This document shows positions 1 to 7,925 of a DNA stretch of 9,113 bases, one piece after another. Within the stretch, counting starts at the first letter, position 1. Every line of letters begins with the position of its first letter. The notes under the pieces are model-generated. The model was given only the letters and a program-made list of their open reading frames with translations. It was not told the origin of the DNA and searched no databases. The position numbers were made by a program, and so were the translations under genes. Origin of the DNA: REEB95 sp050729555 (GTDB taxonomy: Bacteria; Pseudomonadota; Alphaproteobacteria; ATCC43930; CGMCC-115725); NCBI GenBank assembly GCA_050729555.1, contig JBOHLR010000099.1, forward strand, positions 1 to 9,113. Direction: 5' to 3'.

Positions 1-122
1 ACATCTCCACAGGCCCAACCGCAGCAAAAGGCTCTCCACATGAATGGGATTCTGGCAGCGTGATCAGCAACCGGAGTACACCTTAACTTCGCTGCCAACC
101 TGTCCAACCAACCGGGACCAGC
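1..122. other. Non-coding or decayed sequence at the left edge
   Basis: No convincing gene is visible here. The base composition is nearer 50-55% GC than the high-GC genes to the right, and the open frames crossing it are short and lack recognisable motifs. It directly abuts the truncated IS3-like end at 123-221. It may therefore be more insertion-sequence debris or an intergenic remnant, but I could not match it to a specific element. The neighbour on the left is outside the window. Confidence 0.4.
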
Positions 123-158
123 TCACTCCTCTTCTGCTGTATGCCTCTTCCTTGCCAT
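123..158 (-). pseudogene. IS3-type OrfA transposase fragment (first 11 codons)
   Basis: An ATG at 158 with an ideal ribosome binding site opens an 11-residue frame, MARKRHTAEEE, ended by TGA at 123-125. The family match breaks after the second Glu, where IS3 OrfA proteins normally continue with Ile-Val and a helix-turn-helix. That looks like a deletion junction rather than a point mutation. No transposase activity is possible from this fragment. Confidence 0.5.
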
Positions 159-221
159 CGATCCGATCCTCCTTGGTCAAAACCATACTTCAGGTCGGAC
201 CACTTCAAGGGGGGCAGGTCA
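123..221 (-). mobile_element. Truncated left end of an IS3-family insertion sequence
   Basis: On the minus strand, reading from 221 downwards, the sequence begins with TGACCTGCCCCCC, a TG-starting end like those of IS3-family terminal repeats. A perfect Shine-Dalgarno AAGGAGG follows (168-174), then nine bases, then an ATG at 158. The peptide it opens is MARKRHTAEEE and then stops. The first ten residues match from memory the conserved OrfA N-terminus (MARKRHxxEEIV...) of an IS3 subgroup common in rhizobia. The helix-turn-helix, the rest of OrfA, OrfB and the opposite terminal repeat are all missing, so this is a dead remnant. The assignment rests on the short peptide, the ribosome site and the end sequence together. 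No database search was done. Confidence 0.55.
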
Positions 222-296
222 GCGGTTGCGTCGCGACTACGATGCCGGATTGTTTGGTTTGGGATCTACGATTTCAGAGTACGTTGGGCGCTTGCT

Positions 297-665
297 ATGC
301 CAACTCCTAGAAAACCGAAAGCACCGATTATCGGCGATATGATGACCGCGCAAGAGATGACGCAATATGCGATTCGGAACAAACTCCGAAACGCCTGGGG
401 CGTCATGGATAATCAGGAAATCAAGCAGACGATCTCATACGCGTCTGAAAATTGGCGATTGGAGTTGATCGATCTTGCCACGTTCTCGCACGTCGCCGAT
501 CCGAACTACCGGAACCGATCGATGAAGGCACATCCGATCGTTCTTCGTCTTGATGACAATCCAACAGGAAAGCCTTGTTACGACGTTTTGGACGGCCAGT
601 TTCGGATCGCGATGGCGAAAGGGCGCGGCGATCGTTCAATTCTTGTGTGGGTCGGACGTCCGTAG
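297..665 (+). CDS. Small orphan protein with a ParB/Srx-like motif
   Basis: A 122-residue protein if started at ATG 297. Earlier in-frame starts (from 141) would run through the IS remnant and are unlikely. ATGs at 339, 342 and 357 are also possible because no strong ribosome site decides the start. The C-terminal half reads like the core of the ParB/sulfiredoxin-like fold: a Pro-Ile-Val-Leu strand near 80-83, then Val-Leu-Asp-Gly-Gln-Phe-Arg (97-103), a helix with Ala-Met-Ala-Lys, and a closing strand Ser-Ile-Leu-Val-Trp-Val-Gly (114-120). Family members usually carry DG(H/N)HR, whereas this one has DGQFR, so catalysis is doubtful. No ParB helix-turn-helix or partner ParA is present. GC is about 52% by hand count, clearly below the neighbours, which together with the adjacent IS end suggests acquired DNA. 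The function is unknown; the fold call is an inference from motif shape. Confidence 0.6.
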   Translation: MPTPRKPKAPIIGDMMTAQEMTQYAIRNKLRNAWGVMDNQEIKQTISYASENWRLELIDLATFSHVADPNYRNRSMKAHPIVLRLDDNPTGKPCYDVLDGQFRIAMAKGRGDRSILVWVGRP

Positions 666-775
666 ATGGTCAATGCCAAGGGTGAAACGTTCCGTTCCGA
701 TTATGGCTCGTGAGTCTTTATTGCCGCGCTTCCGCCTCCCTTGGCCCCGCCGCCCTCATCTGGCATGGTGCGGCC

Positions 776-1048
776 ATGCCGAAGCGACGCCGTAAATCCG
801 GTCCGGTCGTATTGCCGGATGAATCCGAGCCGCCGGCGCCTGTCCGCAAGGCGCCCAAGCCGGCGGCGCCGTGGTGGCGGGACCCGCCCAAACTTTCGGC
901 CCTGGTACTCGTAATTCTCGTTGTGATCGAGCTCGGCGCTGGCTCGCATCTGCCGCCCAAGATCGTCACCTATCTCGACCCGCTGATTCTTTTCTTCGGC
1001 GTTCTGAGCATCGTGCTGTCGCTCATCCGCCGCTGGGAAAACCGCTAG
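776..1048 (+). CDS. Small two-helix membrane protein, hypothetical
   Basis: A 90-residue protein from ATG 776. I do not recognise a family. The first ~40 residues are basic and proline-rich (MPKRRRKSG..., then several Pro-Ala-Pro and Lys stretches), ending in a Pro-Trp-Trp-Arg-Asp segment. Two hydrophobic segments follow, about residues 43-58 (Leu-Ser-Ala-Leu-Val-Leu-Val-Ile...) and 67-84 (Leu-Asp-Pro-Leu-Ile-Leu-Phe-Phe...), separated by a short Gly-Ser-His-Leu-Pro-Pro loop and followed by Arg-Arg-Trp-Glu-Asn-Arg. By the positive-inside rule both ends would be cytoplasmic, forming an inner-membrane hairpin. There is no strong Shine-Dalgarno, and the in-frame extension upstream to 710 looks non-coding. 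GC3 bias supports a native coding sequence. It lies 121 bp upstream of alaS on the same strand and could be co-transcribed with it. Confidence 0.65.
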   Translation: MPKRRRKSGPVVLPDESEPPAPVRKAPKPAAPWWRDPPKLSALVLVILVVIELGAGSHLPPKIVTYLDPLILFFGVLSIVLSLIRRWENR

Positions 1049-1146
1049 GGTCGGTGCCGGCCGCCAACTGGACAGCGCGGCACGCCTTGGGCTTAATGCG
1101 GCCAGTCGCGCCCACGAGGGCTCGCGCGGCGCACTTGGTTCCGGTC

Positions 1147-1156
1147 GGGGGAAGGA
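1147..1156 (+). promoter_or_regulatory. Ribosome binding site of alaS
   Basis: The purine run GGGGGAAGGA ends 13 bases before the ATG at 1170. The spacing is longer than usual, but the next plausible in-frame start would cut into the conserved AlaRS N-terminus, so 1170 is the right start. Confidence 0.5.
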
Positions 1157-1169
1157 CCAGATTAGCGGC

Positions 1170-3841
<2,672 letters not shown>

Positions 3842-3845
<4 letters not shown>

Positions 3846-4579
3846 ATTTTTTTCGGCGGTAGAAACAGGATGTCGCCGTCACGCGGCCGATCGAGTGCCG
3901 TGCCGCCGGGCTCACCGCCAGTGGCGCGATAGCCGAGATCGGTCAGAATTCGCCAGACCGCCACGACGCTGCCGCCGGCGCGCCGCATGTATTCGTCGTT
4001 GAGTTCGAGCAGCAAGGCCGGCTTGAAGCGCGCCAATGTTGCGCGGCCGCCTTCGATCAGGGCTTGTTCCCAGCCTTCGATGTCGGCCTTGATGAAATCG
4101 AGGCGGGTTAGTCCGAGCTTCATGGCGAGGACATCCAGCGTCGTGACCTCGACGGTCTCGGTTTCAGCAGATCCCTCGCGCGTGTCCCGACCGAGATGCG
4201 CCAAGCCGAAGCCGTAGCTGCCTGACGCCTTCACCGGAATGGTCAGCGTCGCGTTGCCCGGAGCCGCGCCCAATGCGAGCGGCAGGATTTCAACGTTGTG
4301 CACGCGATTGAGACGAATCGCCGCGCGCAGAATGCGCCGGGCATAGCTTTGCGGCTCGATGGCATAGACCCGGCCGCGCCGCGCCAGGCGAGCGAATAGC
4401 TTCGTATATTGGCCGGCATGCGCGCCGACGTCGAACACCACTGCATCGTCGGATATCAGCGACGCCAGCAATGGCCGCAGTTCGCGGTGATGCTGCTTGA
4501 AGATTGCCTTGAAGAGATGCGCGAACAGTCCGGCGGTGATCCGGCCGCGATAGGGCGCAACGGACGGCCCGCCGGCCAT
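3842..4579 (-). CDS. FkbM-family SAM-dependent methyltransferase
   Basis: A 245-residue protein from the ATG at 4579, which lies two bases after the icd stop; the longer open frame reaching back to 4780 is inside icd and is rejected. Motif I, Val-Val-Phe-Asp-Val-Gly-Ala-His-Ala-Gly-Gln-Tyr-Thr, sits at 47-59, with the acidic SAM-ribose residue in Ala-Ile-Glu-Pro (73-76). The FkbM hallmark Thr-Leu-Asp-Val...Leu-Asp-Phe-Ile-Lys-Ala-Asp-Ile-Glu-Gly-Trp-Glu is at 147-171, followed by Pro-Ala-Leu-Leu-Leu-Glu-Leu-Asn (187-194). Family members O-methylate sugars or small molecules; the substrate here cannot be read from the sequence. There is no signal peptide, so it is probably cytoplasmic. Tight spacing implies translation coupled to icd. 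The C-terminus ends Pro-Pro-Lys-Lys-Ile over a seven-A tract. Confidence 0.88.
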
Positions 4580-4581
4580 GC

Positions 4582-5796
4582 TCAGGCCATCTTCTGTTTC
4601 AGCCGCGCGTCGAGCCGGTCGAGGAACGGAATGGTATTGAGGAACGGCGTCGTCGGGCTGATCAGGATGGCGAGGTCCTTGGTCATCTCGCCGGCCTCGA
4701 CCGCTTCGATGCAAACTTTCTCGAGCGTCTCGGCGAAGCGCACCACGTCGGGTGTCTTGTCGAACGTGCCGCGATACCACAGGCCGCGCGTCCAGGCGAA
4801 GATCGAGGCGATCGGATTGGTCGACGTTTCCTTACCCTGCTGGTGCAGGCGGAAATGGCGCGTCACGGTGCCGTGCGCCGCCTCGGCCTCGACGGTCTTG
4901 CCGTCGGGCGTCATCAGCACCGAGGTCATCAGCCCGAGCGAGCCATAGCCTTGCGCCACGACGTCGGATTGCACATCGCCGTCGTAGTTCTTGCACGCCC
5001 AGATGAAATTGCCGTTCCACTTGAGCGCCGACGCAACCATGTCGTCGATCAATCGGTGCTCGTAGGCGATCTTCTTCGCCTTGAACGCCGCGGCGAATTC
5101 CTTGTCGAACACCTGGTCGAACAGATCCTTGAAGCGCCCGTCATAGATTTTGAGAATGGTGTTCTTGGTCGAGAGATAAACCGGCCAGCCGCGTTGCAGC
5201 CCATAATTGAAGCAGGCGCGGGCGAAGCCGCGGATCGAGTCATCGAGATTGTACATGCCGAGGGCGACGCCGCTTTCGGGAAACTCGAAGACATCGTAGG
5301 TCGTCGGCTTGCCGCCGTCCTTCGGCGTGAAGGTCATGGTCAGCTTGCCGGGCCCGGGCACCTTGAAATCGGTGGCACGATATTGGTCGCCGTAAGCGTG
5401 GCGGCCGATGACGATCGGCGCGGTCCAGCCCGGCACCAATCGCGGGATGTTCTTGATGACGATCGGCTCGCGGAAAATCGTGCCGCCGAGGATGTTGCGG
5501 ATCGTGCCGTTGGGCGAACGGTACATCTTCTTGAGGTTGAATTCTTTCACCCGTCCTTCGTCGGGCGTGATCGTCGCGCATTTGACGGCGACGCCGTATT
5601 GCCGGGTCGCGTTGGCGGAATCGACCGTGACCTGATCGTCGGTGCGGTCGCGCTCCTCCATGCCCAAATCGAAATATTTCAGCTCGATGTCGAGATAGGG
5701 CAGGATCAGCTTGTCCTTGATGAACTTCCAGATGATGCGCGTCATCTCATCGCCGTCCATTTCGACGACGGGGTTCGCGACCTTGATCTTTTTCAT
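4582..5796 (-). CDS. icd: NADP-dependent isocitrate dehydrogenase, eukaryote-like homodimeric type
   Basis: Oxidatively decarboxylates isocitrate to 2-oxoglutarate with NADP in the TCA cycle, supplying NADPH and the carbon skeleton for glutamate. The 404-residue length is typical of the alphaproteobacterial/eukaryotic subfamily, not the E. coli type. It aligns almost without gaps to human IDH1 as I recall that sequence: Thr77, Ser94, Arg100, Arg109 and Arg132 (Ile-Gly-Arg-His-Ala-Tyr-Gly-Asp-Gln) fall at the same numbers as the substrate-binding residues. Tyr139 and Lys211 match the catalytic pair, Asp251, Asp274 and Asp278 the metal ligands, and His-Gly-Thr-Val-Thr-Arg-His (309-315) the NADP loop. 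The start at ATG 5796 gives Met-Lys-Lys-Ile-Lys and is preceded by an AGAAGG-type ribosome site; the extension to 5910 is not family-like. It sits downstream of the LOG gene after a 142-bp gap and just upstream of the methyltransferase. Confidence 0.97.
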   Translation of the reverse strand: MKKIKVANPVVEMDGDEMTRIIWKFIKDKLILPYLDIELKYFDLGMEERDRTDDQVTVDSANATRQYGVAVKCATITPDEGRVKEFNLKKMYRSPNGTIRNILGGTIFREPIVIKNIPRLVPGWTAPIVIGRHAYGDQYRATDFKVPGPGKLTMTFTPKDGGKPTTYDVFEFPESGVALGMYNLDDSIRGFARACFNYGLQRGWPVYLSTKNTILKIYDGRFKDLFDQVFDKEFAAAFKAKKIAYEHRLIDDMVASALKWNGNFIWACKNYDGDVQSDVVAQGYGSLGLMTSVLMTPDGKTVEAEAAHGTVTRHFRLHQQGKETSTNPIASIFAWTRGLWYRGTFDKTPDVVRFAETLEKVCIEAVEAGEMTKDLAILISPTTPFLNTIPFLDRLDARLKQKMA

Positions 5797-5848
5797 GCGC
5801 GGCGGGCCTTCTTCTGCGCGAACCGGCGGAACGCGGTGCGATGCTGAG

Positions 5849-5879
5849 CGGCCGCGGGCGGGCGCCCGTGCGGCGGCCG
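5849..5879. other. GC-rich inverted repeat in the icd leader region
   Basis: CGGCCG at 5849-5854 pairs with CGGCCG at 5874-5879, and inside it CGGG (5855-5858) can pair with CCCG (5865-5868). This makes a very stable stem-loop about 53 bases upstream of the icd start. No T-run follows on either strand, so it is not a standard intrinsic terminator. It could partly terminate LOG transcription, shape the icd 5' leader, or simply reflect high GC. Confidence 0.35.
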
Positions 5880-5938
5880 GGACAATAGCCACGCGCCCGA
5901 AGCCGCGCAAGCAGCCCCAGATGCAACGCTGACGCGCG

Positions 5939-6523
5939 TCAGACCAGGCCGCTTTTGGCTGTCGCCCGTGGTTCCGGCGCCTTCAAGACCGCGTCCGGCA
6001 AATCCTCGACGCGTGGCAGAACCTGATAAAGGGAGCGTGTGTTTCGCGGCGCGAAGCCGGAATCGACCACGTGCTCGAACAACCACAGCAGCGGCACCCA
6101 ATATTCCTGGATGTCGATCAGGAAGATCGGCTTGTCGTGCAGTCCGAGCTGCCGCCAGGTGATGCATTCGAGCGCTTCTTCCAGCGTGCCGAAACCGCCA
6201 GGCAAAATCGCGAAGGCATCGGCCATCTCGAACATGGTCTGCTTGCGCTCGTGCATGCTGCCGACCACGAGCAGCTGCGTCAGACCGGTATGGCCGATTT
6301 CGCGCTCGTGCAGATGGCCTGGAATGATGCCGATGACCTCGCCGCCATAGGCCAAGGCGGCATCCGCCATCAGGCCCATAAGCCCGACGCGCCCGCCGCC
6401 ATAGACGAGGCCGATACCGTTCTCCGCCAGGACACTGCCCATGCGGATGGCGGCCGCCCGGTAGGACTCGTCGACGTTTCCGGACGCGCCGCAATAGACG
6501 CAGATACGCTTGATCAAAGCCAT
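5939..6523 (-). CDS. LOG-family protein, probable nucleoside 5'-monophosphate phosphoribohydrolase
   Basis: A 194-residue Rossmann-like protein of the LOG family (Pfam lysine decarboxylase-like, a misleading name; TIGR00730 type). Members cleave cytokinin riboside 5'-monophosphates or AMP-like nucleotides to the free base and ribose 5-phosphate. The signature is complete: Gly-Gly-Gly-Arg-Val-Gly-Leu-Met-Gly (42-50), Ser-Met-His-Glu-Arg-Lys (89-94), and Pro-Gly-Gly-Phe-Gly-Thr-Leu-Glu-Glu (108-116), whose glutamates with Arg93 form the active site. The N-terminus Ile-Cys-Val-Tyr-Cys-Gly-Ala-Ser (7-14) is also typical. The start at 6523 is preceded by a GAAGGG-like ribosome site. There is no signal peptide, so it is cytoplasmic. 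It is the first gene of the minus-strand run leading to icd. Whether it makes active cytokinin or works in nucleotide salvage cannot be told from the sequence. Confidence 0.93.
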   Translation of the reverse strand: MALIKRICVYCGASGNVDESYRAAAIRMGSVLAENGIGLVYGGGRVGLMGLMADAALAYGGEVIGIIPGHLHEREIGHTGLTQLLVVGSMHERKQTMFEMADAFAILPGGFGTLEEALECITWRQLGLHDKPIFLIDIQEYWVPLLWLFEHVVDSGFAPRNTRSLYQVLPRVEDLPDAVLKAPEPRATAKSGLV

Positions 6524-6757
6524 GCTTCGTTACCCTTCGAACCGCAGCATGCCCGCAAGGGGCGGCCAGGGTCGAGCGCTCAATGTGCGGCATTCTGGTG
6601 TGGCGAACTTGACAGGTGCGTCCAACTCGGCCCGTCGCTCGCCGTCGGCGCCGCCGAATTCCGCACCGGCCGGCAACCGGCACGGCGTTTGCGATGGAGA
6701 GAGCAAAATAATTGAAAAGCCCCATTAACCACGCCGCCAAGAAGAGCGAAGGACGAA
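6524..6757. promoter_or_regulatory. Divergent intergenic region
   Basis: A 234-bp gap lies between LOG (minus) and the small gene at 6758 (plus), so it should hold promoters for both. A TTGACA hexamer at 6609-6614 on plus has no good -10 partner 16-18 bases on. An AT-richer patch at about 6701-6730 stands out against the GC-rich background and could be a promoter or the leader of the plus gene. No operator or terminator is evident. Confidence 0.35.
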
Positions 6758-7138
6758 ATGAAGCCCCTGATGTTGACTGCGCTGGCTGCGACCGGCGCGC
6801 TGACGGCTACCGCGGCGGCGGCCCTGCCGCTCGGCGGTCCGGCGATTGGCGGCAGTGCTAGCTTGGCGCTGACTGGCGCCGGCATGGTTGCCTTTGGTTT
6901 GGCGATCCGTCGTCAGCGGCGTGCCGCCGCAGCGGCCGAACGTCCGGCGACGCCGATCGTGACGCCGGCGCTGGCACCGATCCCGCGTTTCTTTCCGGAC
7001 GGCGGCCCGCACGGGCGTGTCGTGCCGTTCAGCCGTAGGGACGGGACAGTCTCGGAAGCCCGGCAGACGCGCGATCTGCTGCGTCGCGCTGAGCGGGTTT
7101 GCGCCGCCACGCGCGCGCGCGTCGACGAAATCCGCTGA
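6758..7138 (+). CDS. Small membrane-associated hypothetical protein with basic tail
   Basis: A 126-residue protein with an ideal ribosome site, GAAGGA at 6748-6753, four bases before the ATG. I do not recognise a family. Residues 3-22 are hydrophobic (Leu/Ala/Thr-rich), like a signal peptide or first membrane helix. After Leu-Pro-Leu-Gly-Gly-Pro a second hydrophobic helix runs from about 34 to 50 and ends in Arg-Arg-Gln-Arg-Arg. The rest (52-126) is Arg/Ala/Pro-rich and hydrophilic, with a helical, charged C-terminus (Thr-Arg-Asp-Leu-Leu-Arg-Arg-Ala-Glu-Arg-Val). The second segment resembles a C-terminal sorting helix of PEP-CTERM type but lies near the N-terminus, so the likeness is probably only composition. 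GC3 is high and consistent with coding. It is divergent from LOG and converges on DUF1491 with nine bases between stop codons. Confidence 0.65.
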   Translation: MKPLMLTALAATGALTATAAAALPLGGPAIGGSASLALTGAGMVAFGLAIRRQRRAAAAAERPATPIVTPALAPIPRFFPDGGPHGRVVPFSRRDGTVSEARQTRDLLRRAERVCAATRARVDEIR

Positions 7139-7147
7139 AGCGCGGCG

Positions 7148-7495
7148 TCACAGCACCGGTCCGTTGAAGGCCGGACGGCCTTCGCGGTCCTCGATCTCGA
7201 TCACCCAGACGTCGGGATCGCGCTGCACCTGGCGCGCGATATAGGCGTCGGCGGTCGGTTCGTCGACCGGCGTCTCGCCGGTTGCGCGCAGCCAGGCATG
7301 CTCGCCGTTCTGGCTGCGGGTCTGCGCCAGCACGGTGCAGCCGAGATCGGCGCGGTTGAGCTTTACCAGGATCGTGCCGGCATCGTCGTCGCCGCGCCGT
7401 GCGACGGTGATCGGCACCGCGCGTTGCGCGCAGAGGCGGACGGCCGCCTGCACCACGAGCTTGGTCTTAAGGCGCGCTTCCAACGCGCGGCTCAC
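7148..7495 (-). CDS. DUF1491 family protein
   Basis: A 115-residue protein started at GTG 7495, which overlaps the TGA of the VOC gene in a GTGA junction and so implies translational coupling. A much longer open frame upstream (to 7744) is antisense-like shadow over the VOC gene and is rejected. The family pattern is clear: Leu-Lys-Thr-Lys-Leu-Val-Val-Gln-Ala at 9-17, Arg-Arg-Gly-Asp-Asp-Asp-Ala-Gly-Thr-Ile-Leu-Val-Lys-Leu-Asn at 33-47, and the C-terminal Asp-Pro-Asp-Val-Trp-Val-Ile-Glu-Ile-Glu-Asp-Arg at 93-104. DUF1491 proteins are about this length, known mainly from alphaproteobacteria, and of unknown function. No membrane segment or signal peptide is seen, so it is presumably cytoplasmic. 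It is the last gene of the minus-strand cluster. Confidence 0.85.
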   Translation of the reverse strand: MSRALEARLKTKLVVQAAVRLCAQRAVPITVARRGDDDAGTILVKLNRADLGCTVLAQTRSQNGEHAWLRATGETPVDEPTADAYIARQVQRDPDVWVIEIEDREGRPAFNGPVL

Positions 7496-7878
7496 GCGCT
7501 CTTCGGAAAATTGAGCTCGATCATCACGCCGTTGGGATCGGGAAAGAAAATCTGCTGCACGCCGGCGCCGGGCGGATCGCGTTCCTCGAACTTGACGCCG
7601 CGGCCGGCGATATGCGCGCGCATGGCGGCGAAATCCCGGCCGACGAAGGCGACGTGATCGAAATTGCCGGTATGGGTGCCGTCCGGGCCGGCGCCGATGG
7701 CGCCGCTGTCGGGCACCAGATGCACCACGGGCTGCTCGCCGCAATAGAGCCAGTATCCGGGAAAGCTGAGCGGCGGACGCCAGCCGGCGCGGAAGCCAAG
7801 CACGCCTTCATAGAAATTCTTAGTGCCTTCCATGTCCCGGGTGCGCACGGTGACGTGGTTGAGCTGCGTCAACAGCAT
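7492..7878 (-). CDS. VOC-family (glyoxalase/dioxygenase fold) protein
   Basis: A 128-residue single-chain vicinal oxygen chelate protein with two beta-alpha-beta-beta-beta modules. The first opens with Leu-Asn-His-Val-Thr-Val (6-11) and Phe-Tyr-Glu-Gly-Val-Leu-Gly-Phe-Arg (22-30); the second with Phe-Asp-His-Val-Ala-Phe (73-78) and ends with Phe-Pro-Asp-Pro-Asn-Gly-Val-Met-Ile-Glu-Leu (112-122). Likely metal ligands are His8, His75 and Glu121. The fourth position, Glu56 in E. coli glyoxalase I, is instead His53 in Val-Val-His-Leu. Members include glyoxalase I, fosfomycin-resistance proteins, extradiol dioxygenases and epimerases; the substrate cannot be assigned. AGGAGA (7884-7889) is a strong ribosome site for ATG 7878. 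It follows the lipoprotein gene by 47 bp and overlaps the DUF1491 start by 4 bp. Confidence 0.9.
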   Translation of the reverse strand: MLLTQLNHVTVRTRDMEGTKNFYEGVLGFRAGWRPPLSFPGYWLYCGEQPVVHLVPDSGAIGAGPDGTHTGNFDHVAFVGRDFAAMRAHIAGRGVKFEERDPPGAGVQQIFFPDPNGVMIELNFPKSA

Positions 7879-7925
7879 GGCTGTCTCCTGTTGCACCGAT
7901 TTTAGCGCAACGCCAGACCGGCGCG

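Noticed and set aside
1059..1103. Possible leader hairpin before alaS (GGCCGC at 1059-1064, GCGGCC at 1098-1103)
   Set aside because: Only six base pairs with a 33-base loop, expected by chance at this GC content; no riboswitch or T-box feature seen.
4843..5847. Plus-strand open frame of 334 codons opposite icd
   Set aside because: Antisense shadow of icd; no recognisable family motif or ribosome site.
6609..6614. TTGACA -35 box in the divergent region
   Set aside because: No acceptable -10 hexamer lies at 16-18 bases spacing, so it is not called as a promoter on its own.
5793..6740. Minus-strand open frame of 315 codons spanning LOG and the icd leader
   Set aside because: Overlaps the well-supported LOG gene in another frame and is Arg-rich and motif-free.
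7890..7911. Short inverted repeat GTTGC/GCAAC between the lipoprotein and VOC genes
   Set aside because: A five-base-pair stem with a 12-base loop and no T-run; not distinguishable from chance.
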